Assembly (NCBI GenBank): GCA_002504525.1
Contig: DATD01000008.1
Coordinates: forward strand, 20,455 to 56,846
Length of the DNA: 36,392 bases
Reading direction: 5' to 3'
DNA from: Methanomassiliicoccus sp. UBA345
Lineage (GTDB): Archaea > Thermoplasmatota > Thermoplasmata > Methanomassiliicoccales > Methanomassiliicoccaceae
Shown: in pieces, positions 7,741 to 15,880 of the stretch
Position numbering within the stretch: position 1 is the first letter of the stretch
How the letters are laid out: each line of letters opens with the position of its first letter
The notes under the pieces: generated by a model
Databases searched by the model: none
Seen by the model: the letters and a program-made list of their open reading frames with translations, nothing else
Told to the model about the DNA's origin: nothing
Translations under genes and position numbers: made by a program

Positions 7741-9036
7741 ATGTACGGAACGGGGCAGGGAACCTTCGATGGCCATATCGGCGCGCTTAGTTCAGAGGGC
7801 GAACTGCAAGTGCCGAAGGGTTCGCCATGCATCATATGCAAGGGCGCCAGGAACCTGTGCGGCAAGGAGCGCTGCCCCCTCATGGTCAAGTTCTACTCCC
7901 GCTCCAGAACTCGCAGGCTGATCGACACCCTCGACCTCGCAGGCATGTCCCCGCCTGGTATCTTCGTCGGCCGCTACGGATACCCTAAGGTGGAAGTGGG
8001 GCCGCTGGTGCCTCCTTTCATGGGCGACACCGCCATGATGGACACCCCGGAGCTGTGGGTGGGCAAAAGCATCGACGAGATCGTGGACTTCCGATTCTCC
8101 CTGGTCAGGGGCAAGCACCGCATCGATGCGTGCAATTTCGACAAGGGGGGACGCATCGTCGATCTCACCCGCGACCTTGCCCTGTCCACCGATCCGCTGG
8201 AGGTGGAGGTCAAGTTCCAGAAGCGTCCCAGCGGGCGCATGGTACTGGATGATGAGGTCCAGCCGTTCGGGCCGTCGGCCTGGCTGAAGGACCTTTCGGT
8301 AGGAAATCCGAAGTACGACCAGCGGGTGGAGAAGGCGTTCTACGACACCGACCTGAAATCGACCCAGGCAGTGAGGCAGCTGTATCGCAGCGGGGTCATG
8401 ATCTCCAAGATCCAGAAGGCGTTCTCGGTGGGCGCCTTCGGCCTCGGAAAGAACCGCAAATTCGTTCCCACCCGTTGGACCATAACGGCAGTGGACGACA
8501 TCTTGGGAAAGGGGCTTTTGACCGATACCCGGCACAATCCATTGTTGGAAGAATGGAGGGTATACGACTGGTACCAGCTGGATAACCGCTGGAGCATCCT
8601 GTTGATGCCGACCTCTTGGCGCTACGAGCTCATCGAGGCGTGGTACCCCAACACCGCCTGGAACCCTATGGGTCGAGAGGTGGAGATAATCAGCGACCAT
8701 GAGTTCTTCGAGGGCCGCAAGGAGTATGCGCACATCGGCGGCTGCTATTACGCGGCCCGTCTTGCGATAAACGAACTGCTGACCAAGGAAAAGCGCCAGG
8801 CCGGCGCCGTCATCTTCAGGGAGGCGCATCCTGGCTACATCATGCCGGTAGGCGTATGGAACGTCAGGGAGAACGTCAGAGCGGCCCTGACCACTGCTCC
8901 ATCCCGGTTCGAGACCCTACAGCAGGCGCTTGCGCATATATCCGGCCGGATGGAGATCCCCATGGACACCTGGATCGCCAACAGCGGCATCCTGCGCGAT
9001 TACCTTACCCAGAGAAGGATCGACGATTATGTCTAG
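7741..9036 (+). CDS. NreA-type archaeal DNA repair protein
   Basis: 431 residues from ATG 7741. The N-terminal zinc-finger-like CIICKGARNLCGKERCP, then PPGIFVGRYGYPKVEVGPLVPP and PMGREVEIISDHEFFEGR are typical of the archaeal Nre family. The C-terminus TQRRIDDYV fits a PCNA-interacting peptide (Q-x-x-I-x-x-Y-V), as described for NreA proteins that act with PCNA in repair of damaged DNA. The gene ends in TAG and overlaps the next start by eight bases (ATGTCTAG), so the radical SAM protein is very likely cotranslated. Confidence 0.88.
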   Translation: MYGTGQGTFDGHIGALSSEGELQVPKGSPCIICKGARNLCGKERCPLMVKFYSRSRTRRLIDTLDLAGMSPPGIFVGRYGYPKVEVGPLVPPFMGDTAMMDTPELWVGKSIDEIVDFRFSLVRGKHRIDACNFDKGGRIVDLTRDLALSTDPLEVEVKFQKRPSGRMVLDDEVQPFGPSAWLKDLSVGNPKYDQRVEKAFYDTDLKSTQAVRQLYRSGVMISKIQKAFSVGAFGLGKNRKFVPTRWTITAVDDILGKGLLTDTRHNPLLEEWRVYDWYQLDNRWSILLMPTSWRYELIEAWYPNTAWNPMGREVEIISDHEFFEGRKEYAHIGGCYYAARLAINELLTKEKRQAGAVIFREAHPGYIMPVGVWNVRENVRAALTTAPSRFETLQQALAHISGRMEIPMDTWIANSGILRDYLTQRRIDDYV

Positions 9037-9868
9037 CCTTGACTCCTTCCTCCCCGGAGGGCGTTGCCCCCCTCAGAACGTGCAGGTGACGAAGGCCACG
9101 GTGGCCCTGCCGCCGTCCCGCCTGCCGGGGTTGGACTTCGCCCTCAATCCTTATGCAGGGTGCGCGCATGACTGCACTTACTGCTATGCTCCGTACATCA
9201 TGAGGCGGCCGGTAGCGGATTGGGGCCGCAGCATCTCGGCCAAGATGAACCTGCCGCTGCTGCTGGACAAGGAACTGGTCCGCAAGAAGGGAATGATCGG
9301 CCTTGGCACGGTGACCGACCCTTACCAGCCGGCCGAGGGGACGCTGATGCTGACCCGGCGGTGCCTGGAGATGATCGTGAAGCACCATGCCCGAGCAAGC
9401 ATACTGACCAAGTCCTCATTGGTGGCGAGGGACGTGGACCTCCTGTCCCGGCTGGAATGCTCCGAGGTCGGCATCACCATCACATCGCACGATGACGAAC
9501 GGGCCGCCATATTCGAGCCGTGCGCCTCGCCCCCGTCCCTGAGGTTGAATGCGATGCGAACACTCCATGATGCAGGCGTCAATGTCTACGCGCTCCTCGG
9601 ACCCCTGATCCCGACCATCGCCGACCGCGGCATCGAGGCGCTCGTCGACGCGGTCCAACGCGCCGGGGCGTCCATGATAATGATCGACCGCCTCAACCTC
9701 CGTCCGGGAATGAAGGACAGGATGCTGGCACGAATGTTGGAGGTCGATCCCTCATCCGTCGAGGAGCTCAGTTCGCGAATTGAGGACGATGCCCGCTATC
9801 GCACCATGATCGAGTGCATCCGACGGCTGTGCCGGGAGCGGGGACTGGAATGCAAGGACGCTTTCTAA
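9029..9868 (+). CDS. Radical SAM protein, spore photoproduct lyase-like (SPL) family
   Basis: 279 residues from ATG 9029, which overlaps the end of the nre gene. The [4Fe-4S]-binding motif is NPYAGCAHDCTYCYAP (Cx3Cx2C near residue 40), the pattern of the SPL/Rv2578c-like group of radical SAM proteins. Further conserved parts are GTVTDPYQPAEG, LTRRCLEMI, ILTKSSLVARDVDLL and ALLGPLIPTIAD. Reductive cleavage of SAM is expected; the substrate is unknown for most of the group. Fusion by overlap with an NreA gene suggests a nucleic-acid-repair role (inference), though the group also contains proteins without that role. Confidence 0.85.
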   Translation: MSSLDSFLPGGRCPPQNVQVTKATVALPPSRLPGLDFALNPYAGCAHDCTYCYAPYIMRRPVADWGRSISAKMNLPLLLDKELVRKKGMIGLGTVTDPYQPAEGTLMLTRRCLEMIVKHHARASILTKSSLVARDVDLLSRLECSEVGITITSHDDERAAIFEPCASPPSLRLNAMRTLHDAGVNVYALLGPLIPTIADRGIEALVDAVQRAGASMIMIDRLNLRPGMKDRMLARMLEVDPSSVEELSSRIEDDARYRTMIECIRRLCRERGLECKDAF

Positions 9869-10001
9869 TGGGCCATCCCTGCGGTCGAGAGGATCGAGTA
9901 CACTCTGCTCACCGCACTCTCCGTTCGAGGCCATCTCGCATCACTTCGTAATGGGTCTATCCATCCACACACTTTCACTAGAGGGGAAACTACAGCAATG
10001 G

Positions 10002-10008
10002 TTATATA
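10002..10008 (+). promoter_or_regulatory. TATA box of the thermosome gene
   Basis: TTATATA lies about 43 bases before ATG 10048, placing transcription start near 10030 and leaving a short leader with the strong ribosome binding site GGAGG (10037-10041) six bases before the ATG. Confidence 0.65.
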
Positions 10009-10047
10009 GAAGCGATAAAATATCCTGAGCTCGAAAGGAGGCTCATA

Positions 10048-11709
10048 ATGGCATATTCATTAGGACAAGGCCAACCGATCATTGTGCTCAAAGAGGGCAC
10101 TGAGAGGACCAAGAACCGCGAGGCCCAGGCGAACAACATCGCTGCTGCCCGTGCCATCGCCGACGCCGTACGCTCGACGTTGGGACCGAAGGGCATGGAC
10201 AAGATGCTGGTCGACAGCCTGGGAGATGTCGTCATCACCAACGACGGCGTGACCATCCTGAAGGAGATCGATGTTCAGCACCCCGCTGCCAAGATGATCG
10301 TTGAGGTCGCCAAGACCCAGGATTCCGAGTGCGGCGACGGCACCACCACTTCCGTGGTGCTGTCCGGTGAACTGCTCAAGAAGGCTGAGCAGCTCATCGA
10401 GTCCAACGTCCACCCGACCATCATCGCGAACGGGTACAGGCTCGCCGCGGCCGAGGCCGTGAAGATCCTCGACAGGACCGCTGTCGAGATCAAGGGCGAC
10501 GAGGGATTGTTCAAGGTCGCCATGACCGCCATGACTGGAAAGTCGGTGGGCGGGGACGGCAAGGCCCTTTCCGAGCTGTCCGTCAAGGCTGCCAAGGCCG
10601 TTGCCGAGGAGCGCGACGGAAAGCTGTCCGTCGACGTCGACAACATCAAGGTGGAGAAGAAGACCGGCGGTTCGATCTCTGACACCGAACTGATCAACGG
10701 CCTGATCATCGACAAGGAAAAGGTTCACCCCAGGATGCCCCGCACCGTCAACAAGGCCAAGATCGCTATCCTGTCCTCCGCCCTCGAAATCAAGAAGACC
10801 GAGGTCGAGGCCAAGATCCAGATCCGCGACCCTGCGTCCATGCAGCGCTTCCTCGATGAGGAGGAGAACACCCTGAAGGGAATGGTCGAGAAGATCAAGG
10901 CCGTCGGCGCCAACGTCGTGTTCTGCCAGAAGGGCATGGATGACCTCGTGCAGCACTACCTCGCCAAGGCCGGCATCTATGCCTGCCGCCGCCTCAAGGA
11001 GTCGGACATGGAGAAGGTCGCCAAGGCCACCGGCGGCAACGTCGTCGGTAACCTAGATTCCATCACCGAGGCCGACCTGGGATGCGCCGATGTGGTCGAG
11101 GAGCGCAAGGTCGGAGAGGAGTGGATGACCTTCATCACCGGCTGTGCGAGCCCCAAGGCCATCAGCATCATCGTTCGCGGCGGCACTGAGCACGTCATCG
11201 ACGAGGTCGAGCGCGCCCTGCACGACGCCCTGAGGGTCGTCGGAGTCGCCATGGAGGACGGCAAGATCGTTGCTGGCGGAGGAGCCCCCGAGATCGAGAT
11301 GTCCCTAAAGCTCAACGACTATGCATCCGCCGTGGGTGGCCGCGAGCAGCTGGCCATCAGGGCTTTCGCCGAGGCGCTGGAGGTAATCCCCTGGGCCCTG
11401 GCAGAGAACGCTGGTCTCGACCCCATCGACGTGGTCATCCAGCTCAAGAACGCCCACAACGGTGAGAAGAACAGCGCCTACATGGGCCTGGACCTCAACA
11501 CCGGCAACCCCGTCAACATGCTGGAGCAGGACGTCATTGAGCCCCTGAGGGTGAAGATCCAGGCCATCGAGTCCGCGACCGAGGTCGCCGGAATGGTTCT
11601 CAGGATCGACGACGTCATCGCCTCCCGCAAGGCGCCCCCAAGCGCAGGCGGAATGCCCCCAGGAATGGGCGGCATGGGCGGAATGGGCGGCATGCCCGGC
11701 ATGATGTAA
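10048..11709 (+). CDS. Thermosome subunit (group II chaperonin)
   Basis: 553 residues, the normal length. It forms the ATP-driven double-ring chaperonin of archaea. Seen: the N-terminal GQGQPIIVLKEGTERTKNREA, TLGPKGMDKMLVDSLGDVVITNDG split across the nucleotide site, GDGTTTSVVLSGELL with the catalytic aspartate, and GGGAPEIEM in the second equatorial part. The C-terminus is a run of GGM/GMGG repeats typical of thermosomes, located inside the cavity. Codons are strongly biased to C/G-ending forms, as expected of a highly expressed gene. It has its own promoter and a T-rich terminator; only one subunit gene is in the window. Confidence 0.98.
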   Translation: MAYSLGQGQPIIVLKEGTERTKNREAQANNIAAARAIADAVRSTLGPKGMDKMLVDSLGDVVITNDGVTILKEIDVQHPAAKMIVEVAKTQDSECGDGTTTSVVLSGELLKKAEQLIESNVHPTIIANGYRLAAAEAVKILDRTAVEIKGDEGLFKVAMTAMTGKSVGGDGKALSELSVKAAKAVAEERDGKLSVDVDNIKVEKKTGGSISDTELINGLIIDKEKVHPRMPRTVNKAKIAILSSALEIKKTEVEAKIQIRDPASMQRFLDEEENTLKGMVEKIKAVGANVVFCQKGMDDLVQHYLAKAGIYACRRLKESDMEKVAKATGGNVVGNLDSITEADLGCADVVEERKVGEEWMTFITGCASPKAISIIVRGGTEHVIDEVERALHDALRVVGVAMEDGKIVAGGGAPEIEMSLKLNDYASAVGGREQLAIRAFAEALEVIPWALAENAGLDPIDVVIQLKNAHNGEKNSAYMGLDLNTGNPVNMLEQDVIEPLRVKIQAIESATEVAGMVLRIDDVIASRKAPPSAGGMPPGMGGMGGMGGMPGMM

Positions 11710-11743
11710 GCCCAAAAGAGCTTCCAAACCCGTTCCAATCCCT

Positions 11744-11762
11744 TCCTTTTCACTTTTTTCTA
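11744..11762 (+). terminator. T-rich terminator after the thermosome
   Basis: About 35 bases after the stop the plus strand has TTCCTTTTCACTTTTTTC, an oligo-T type archaeal terminator without an obvious stem. Confidence 0.5.
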
Positions 11763-11866
11763 TTGGTCCAGTGTCTATTATTCTTACTTTTATGTAGAAA
11801 GATTAAAACGACATTTATTTAATGATAGAACATTGGTCCCTGCATGTATCTCCTTGGAGGGATATG

Positions 11867-13258
11867 ATGAGAAGGATCAATGCACTCTCTGTATTATTGA
11901 TAGGAGCGATGTTCCTGACTGGTCTCGTCGCGGTGCCGGTGGCCTCCGCTCAGGCGGATGCTCCCGACATCGCTGGTGAGAACGGTTGGGCTGTCGGCCA
12001 GACCATCGCTCTGGACTGGACATGGGCTGACATGCCGGCTGATGTCAAGGCGGCAATGCCGACGATCTTGGCAATGCTCCCCGGTTTCTCCGGACTTGAA
12101 GTGGACGAGATGGACCTCAGCCTTGATGCGGCCTTCTACGCAGTACTCACTGTCGAGGAGGTCAACGCTGACGAGTATGTCATGAACGCAAAGATGGCGG
12201 TCAAGCTGGCTGCTGCCGGTGGACTGGACATGTCTGGTGTCATGCCAAAGGTTGGGAACTACAACATCAGCGATGCGGACGGACTCGACTTCATCGGGGA
12301 TATCGACTTCGAAGCGTTGGACATCCCCACTGAGGATAAGGAGGTCAACCTCGACCTGGCCATGGACTTCGCGTTCATTCTCAGCGGGACCATGACCCTG
12401 GAGAAGGACACCTTTGCGATTAAGAACGTGGATCTGACGCTCAAAACTGCAGCGGTGCTCAGCTTCGACGCTAAGAATCTCCCAACCATCACGTATGATA
12501 CGTTCTATGACTGGAGCTCCTGGTCGGCCACGTCCTATGTCTTGTACAACGTCAGCTACGGCAATTATGACGTGGACCTGAAGGCCTCGTTCGATGCCAA
12601 TCTGAACATTGCGTTCGAGCCTGCTTTGAACATCTATGAGTTCCCGATGAACGTCGGCGATGAATGGGATGTCGACTCCAACGTCACCATTACCGGCGGG
12701 ATGAAAGGATTCTTCGATGCCACTGGCTTGACTCAGGAAATGGAGGATGGGTTGTTCGGTGAGGATGGATTGCTTTCAGAATTGGGATTCACTGAGCTTC
12801 CCATAGTCTTCGATGAGCTGGAACTTGGCGAACTCGTGGTCAAGGACGGAAAGCTTGAGCCGATCAACACCAACTTCAACGCCGTGGTGACCGTCACCGG
12901 CGAGGAGGGCCTGAACGTCTTCAGGCTCAGCGCCGAGACAGAAGGGGAGACGGTGGAATACACCTACTCCTCCAACCTGATCGATATATTCGATCCTGCG
13001 GCCATCCTTGATATGGGCGACATAGGGGTCGACTTGGATGACCTGGCTGCACTCGGCATAACGGTCGACTACCACGAGGACATCACCCCCGATGAGGCGT
13101 CCGCCGAGATCAAGTCGATAGAGAACTACCAGAGCAGCGTGGACAAGAAGGCCCGTGGCATATCGGACCTCCCCATGGGAGCCATAATGGCCGTCGTCGT
13201 GATTGCCGCGATCCTGGTCATATGTGCCGTTGCCGTTGTCCTTGTCAGGAGGAAGTAA
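11867..13258 (+). CDS. Unknown secreted protein with C-terminal membrane anchor
   Basis: 463 residues. GGAGG at 11856-11860 is six bases before ATG 11867 and three before ATG 11864, so 11867 is preferred. The N-terminus is a classical Sec signal (RR, hydrophobic core SVLLIGAMFLTGLVAVPV, cleavage after VASAQA). The C-terminus has one membrane span (AIMAVVVIAAILVICAVAVV) followed by RRK, so the bulk faces outside. The ectodomain is acidic, rich in D/L and has alternating hydrophobic patterns suggesting beta structure, with repeated themes such as LDLAMDF, VDLTLK and VDLKASFD. It resembles lipoprotein-localisation-like beta folds only in a general way. I do not recognise the family. It stands alone with its own promoter region (AT-rich near 11813). 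Confidence 0.75.
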   Translation: MRRINALSVLLIGAMFLTGLVAVPVASAQADAPDIAGENGWAVGQTIALDWTWADMPADVKAAMPTILAMLPGFSGLEVDEMDLSLDAAFYAVLTVEEVNADEYVMNAKMAVKLAAAGGLDMSGVMPKVGNYNISDADGLDFIGDIDFEALDIPTEDKEVNLDLAMDFAFILSGTMTLEKDTFAIKNVDLTLKTAAVLSFDAKNLPTITYDTFYDWSSWSATSYVLYNVSYGNYDVDLKASFDANLNIAFEPALNIYEFPMNVGDEWDVDSNVTITGGMKGFFDATGLTQEMEDGLFGEDGLLSELGFTELPIVFDELELGELVVKDGKLEPINTNFNAVVTVTGEEGLNVFRLSAETEGETVEYTYSSNLIDIFDPAAILDMGDIGVDLDDLAALGITVDYHEDITPDEASAEIKSIENYQSSVDKKARGISDLPMGAIMAVVVIAAILVICAVAVVLVRRK

Positions 13259-13444
13259 ACCTCTTTTCGAAACCCTTTCAACAACGAGGCTCCTGCCTCC
13301 CTTTCCCCTTATTATTCATCAATCCCGCTTCAGGCCTGTCAGTTCATCTAACGCTCACCAGGTACACTTTGAAGCATCGACGCATCATCTCAATTGTAGA
13401 TGCTCAAGCAGAACGGCCAACCTTGAGTTACGGCTATATTATCC

Positions 13445-13463
13445 ATATGATATGATATGATAT
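13445..13463. repeat. Tandem ATATG pentanucleotide, nearly four copies
   Basis: ATATGATATGATATGATAT is a simple 5-base repeat in the spacer, able to vary by slippage. No function can be read from it. Confidence 0.7.
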
Positions 13464-13546
13464 TTGTGTGCCTAACCATGATGGCCAGCAGGTTATTGTG
13501 GCTGCTCAAAATATGATGAAATGGATAGGAAGATAAATAAAAATGG

Positions 13547-13567
13547 AGTAAAGCGATATGCTTTACT
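13547..13567. terminator. Bidirectional stem-loop between convergent genes
   Basis: AGTAAAGC, loop GATAT, GCTTTACT: a perfect 8-base-pair stem. It lies 3' of both the secreted-protein gene and the OB-fold gene, where a shared terminator is expected, though no long T tract follows. Confidence 0.5.
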
Positions 13568-13569
13568 AT

Positions 13570-14016
13570 TCACTCTAGCTCGATTTTACCCTTTCTGCCC
13601 TTGGTAATGTCAAGGCCAAAGTCGGTCTGCTTGGTGTAGCAGTCTGTCAACTTCAGCTGCGTGCCGATCTCGATGTTCATGTTCTCCGGCAGGTCGACAT
13701 CCTCATCCCATAGGGTGAGCCGGCAGGTTCCCGTCTCGTCCTCTACGTTGATGTTCCGGACCTGGCCCTCTCCGCCGGTCCTCTTCTGGAACTTCTTGGT
13801 GTCGTTGACGCGGGTGACCTTGACCACGATCGATATTTCTTCCTTGTCCCCGAGATCTGCGATCTTCTTGATAGGTGCCATATTGTTTCCTCCTTGTTCC
13901 TCTCTGGCCATTCGGAGTAGGACCTCGTCGTTGAGCAGTCCGCCGAACTCCTGGCGAAGCTCTGCCACCTTGGCGTCGGGATCCTCATCCATGTCTTTCC
14001 TGACCATGAGCGTCAT
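13570..14016 (-). CDS. RPA-like single-stranded DNA-binding protein (one OB fold)
   Basis: 148 residues from ATG 14016 (ATG 14007 is possible). Residues 1-45 form the helical DPDAKVAELRQEFGGLLNDE segment seen before OB folds in euryarchaeal RPA. The OB fold (about 50-145) has KKIADLGDKEEISIVVKV, NVEDETGTCRLTLWDEDVDLP and IGTQLKLTDCYTKQTDFGL. It should bind single-stranded DNA in replication, repair or recombination. It has one OB fold and no zinc finger, so it is smaller than main archaeal RPA subunits and could be an accessory copy. A TATA box is about 35 bases upstream. It is divergent from the serine recombinases. Confidence 0.83.
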   Translation of the reverse strand: MTLMVRKDMDEDPDAKVAELRQEFGGLLNDEVLLRMAREEQGGNNMAPIKKIADLGDKEEISIVVKVTRVNDTKKFQKRTGGEGQVRNINVEDETGTCRLTLWDEDVDLPENMNIEIGTQLKLTDCYTKQTDFGLDITKGRKGKIELE

Positions 14017-14045
14017 CTTCTTAAACGCTACTAGAAGGTATACGG

Positions 14046-14054
14046 TATATAATT
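14046..14054 (-). promoter_or_regulatory. TATA box for the OB-fold gene
   Basis: On the minus strand AATTATATA is centred about 34 bases before ATG 14016, giving a leader of roughly 8 bases. Confidence 0.5.
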
Positions 14055-14072
14055 AATGCAATTATAGCATCC

Positions 14073-14090
14073 TGCATTAACATTAATGCA
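14073..14090. repeat. 18-base dyad, TGCATTAA-CA-TTAATGCA
   Basis: Two perfect 8-base arms separated by a 2-base centre; a third copy of the arm (TTAATGCA) is at 14053-14060, overlapping the start of the OB-gene promoter. It lies 115 bases before the first serine recombinase gene. It may be an operator for the divergent genes or a recombinase site; serine recombinases cut around a central dinucleotide. Confidence 0.6.
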
Positions 14091-14193
14091 TTACAATTAA
14101 TCTGAACTTCGACAAGGCTCTTATTCTCCCTCGCCGATTCCCCGCCGGGATGCAACTGAGCACTTACCCCTGGTCATCCAGATGTAACGATTC

Positions 14194-14199
14194 GGAGGG
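14194..14199 (+). promoter_or_regulatory. Ribosome binding site supporting a CTG start
   Basis: GGAGGG is followed after five bases by CTG 14205. The first ATG/GTG in frame (GTG 14229) would begin at the valine just before the catalytic serine and delete the first beta strand of the recombinase. Confidence 0.6.
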
Positions 14200-14204
14200 A
14201 TTTT

Positions 14205-15032
14205 CTGCGCGCCGCCATCTATGCGCGTGTGTCCACTGAGGATCAGGCCAGGGAAGGATACAGCATTCCTGCCCAGCTCAAGCGCCTGAACGCATACTGC
14301 AAGGCCAAGGGCTGGACAGTCAGCGAGGAGTATGTGGACGACGGCTTCTCCGGAAGGACCATCGACCGTCCAGCATATGCGCGCATGATGGAGCAGAGGG
14401 AACAGTGGGATGTCCTACTGGTCCTGAAGATGGACCGTATCCATCGCAACTCACGCAATTTCGCCGCAATGATGGACGACCTGGGCGCGTGGAAGAAGCA
14501 GTTCAACTCCATGCAGGAGAAGTTCGACACCACCACCGCCATGGGCCGGTTCGTCATGGATACCATCCAGCGCATAGCGCAGCTGGAGAGCGAGCAGACC
14601 GGCGAGCGGGTCAAGGTTGGCATGGTCCAGAAGGCCAAGACCGCTTCCGGCTACCTAGGTTCCGGCGTTCCTTACGGGTACAACATCGTGGAGAGCCAGC
14701 TCATCATCCAGGAGAATGAGGCTGAGGTCGTGTGCCAGATATATCGGTCCTATATGTGCGGCCGTTCATTGGACGAGATCGCGAAGACGCTCAACGAGAG
14801 AGGAACGCCGACCAAGAAGGGGAAAGTGTGGATGAAGCAGACGGTGAGCAGGATACTGCGCAACCCTCTGTACGCCGGCTATGTAGTATGGGATGACATA
14901 GTCTTCAACATGGGCCACACCGCCCTGGTCGCTCCGGAGCGGTTCAACATCGTGCAGGGGCTCATGGAGCGCCGCCGCCGCGATCCTCGATGCGCGCCTC
15001 CCCACCGGCGGGTGGAGGTGGTGAATGTTTAG
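14205..15032 (+). CDS. Serine recombinase 1 of a tandem pair (resolvase plus recombinase domain)
   Basis: 275 residues from CTG 14205. The catalytic domain (about 1-140) starts RAAIYARVSTEDQ with the nucleophile serine about residue 10, then YCKAKGWTV, DDGFSGRTIDRPAY, LKMDRIHRN and a long helix QRIAQLESEQTGERVK. The recombinase domain (about 155-250) has GVPYGYNI, GRSLDEIAKTLNERGTPTK and VSRILRNPLYAGYVVWDD. It ends there: the zinc-ribbon (paired cysteines) and coiled coil of large serine integrases are missing. It shares most motifs with the next gene, overlaps it by eight bases and is very likely cotranslated, so the two may act as a heteromer (inference). The stop is TAG. Confidence 0.85.
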   Translation: MRAAIYARVSTEDQAREGYSIPAQLKRLNAYCKAKGWTVSEEYVDDGFSGRTIDRPAYARMMEQREQWDVLLVLKMDRIHRNSRNFAAMMDDLGAWKKQFNSMQEKFDTTTAMGRFVMDTIQRIAQLESEQTGERVKVGMVQKAKTASGYLGSGVPYGYNIVESQLIIQENEAEVVCQIYRSYMCGRSLDEIAKTLNERGTPTKKGKVWMKQTVSRILRNPLYAGYVVWDDIVFNMGHTALVAPERFNIVQGLMERRRRDPRCAPPHRRVEVVNV

Positions 15033-15840
15033 AGTAGCCATCTATACCCGCGTCTCCACCGATGATCAGGCCGAAGAGGGCTATTCACTTGATGCCCAGA
15101 TGGAGAGGCTGGAGGCGTACTGCGAGGCTCAGGGCTGGGAAGTGGTCGCGAAATACATCGATGACGGCTACACCGGCAGATCGACCCGTCGGCCGGGTTA
15201 CCAGCGCATGATGGAAGAGAGAGATGAATGGGATGCCATCCTCGTGATAAAGATGGACCGCATCCATCGCAACTCCAAGAACTTCATGATAATGATGGAG
15301 AACCTGGAGAAGTGGGGGAAGAAGTTCACTTCCATGCAGGAGGAGCTGGACACCTCCTCGGCGATGGGACGTTTCGTCGTCGACATCGTTCAGCGCATAG
15401 CGCAGCTGGAGAGCGAGCAGATCGGCGAGAGGACCTATTCGGGCATGGCCGAGAAGGCAGAGTCTGGCGGGATGCTTGGTTTCTATCCTCCCTTTGGCTA
15501 CTTGGTCGAGGACAATGACCTGGTCATCGTGGACGGTGAGGCCGTGGTCGTCAAGGAGCTCTTCGAGCGTTACTGTGCCGGGGAGAGCATGGCCGCTCTC
15601 GCCGCCTCGCTCAACGATCGGGGGCTGAAGACCCGAAGAGGAGAACGATGGACGTTGTACTCTATCCGTCACATTCTTCATAACCCCGCCTACGCTGGCT
15701 ACCGCCGTTGGGACGGCATCCTGGTCAAGAGCAAGCACCCCTCCGTCATCGATGTCGATCTATTCAATCAGACCCAGATCGCCGCGGCGGAACGAACTCG
15801 GAATCCCCGATTCAGGAACGCGAGGACGCTGTCGGGCTGA
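15025..15840 (+). CDS. Serine recombinase 2 of a tandem pair
   Basis: 271 residues. ATG 15025 lies inside the end of the first recombinase and is preceded by GGAGGTGGTGA. The catalytic domain starts FRVAIYTRVSTDDQAEEGYSLDAQ-like (nucleophile about residue 11), with IDDGYTGRSTRRPGY, VIKMDRIHRNSKNF, LDTSSAMGRFVVD and QRIAQLESEQIGERTY. The recombinase domain has YPPFGYLVEDNDL, GESMAALAASLNDRGLKTRRGE and IRHILHNPAYAGYRRWDG. As in its neighbour, zinc ribbon and coiled coil are absent. Both copies keep all catalytic motifs, so neither looks dead. It is clearly a paralogue of gene 1. Confidence 0.87.
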   Translation: MFRVAIYTRVSTDDQAEEGYSLDAQMERLEAYCEAQGWEVVAKYIDDGYTGRSTRRPGYQRMMEERDEWDAILVIKMDRIHRNSKNFMIMMENLEKWGKKFTSMQEELDTSSAMGRFVVDIVQRIAQLESEQIGERTYSGMAEKAESGGMLGFYPPFGYLVEDNDLVIVDGEAVVVKELFERYCAGESMAALAASLNDRGLKTRRGERWTLYSIRHILHNPAYAGYRRWDGILVKSKHPSVIDVDLFNQTQIAAAERTRNPRFRNARTLSG

Positions 15841-15880
15841 CCTCTATCTTTTTGAATCCCGCGGAGATATAGTTCAGCAT

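Larger units (their letters stand above)
13259..13569. other. Intergenic spacer between convergent genes
   Basis: No gene is supported. It contains a short 5-base tandem repeat (13445-13463) and a terminator-like stem-loop (13547-13567) just before the stop of the minus-strand OB-fold gene. Confidence 0.6.

Noticed and set aside
13203..13460. Two plus-strand ORFs overlapping the end of the secreted protein gene
   Set aside because: They begin within the strong gene in other frames and have no family features.
9029..15032. Pyrrolysine read-through at the TAG stops of the nre and recombinase 1 genes
   Set aside because: Read-through would add only one codon (nre) or about ten (recombinase 1) before another stop, so no useful extension results.
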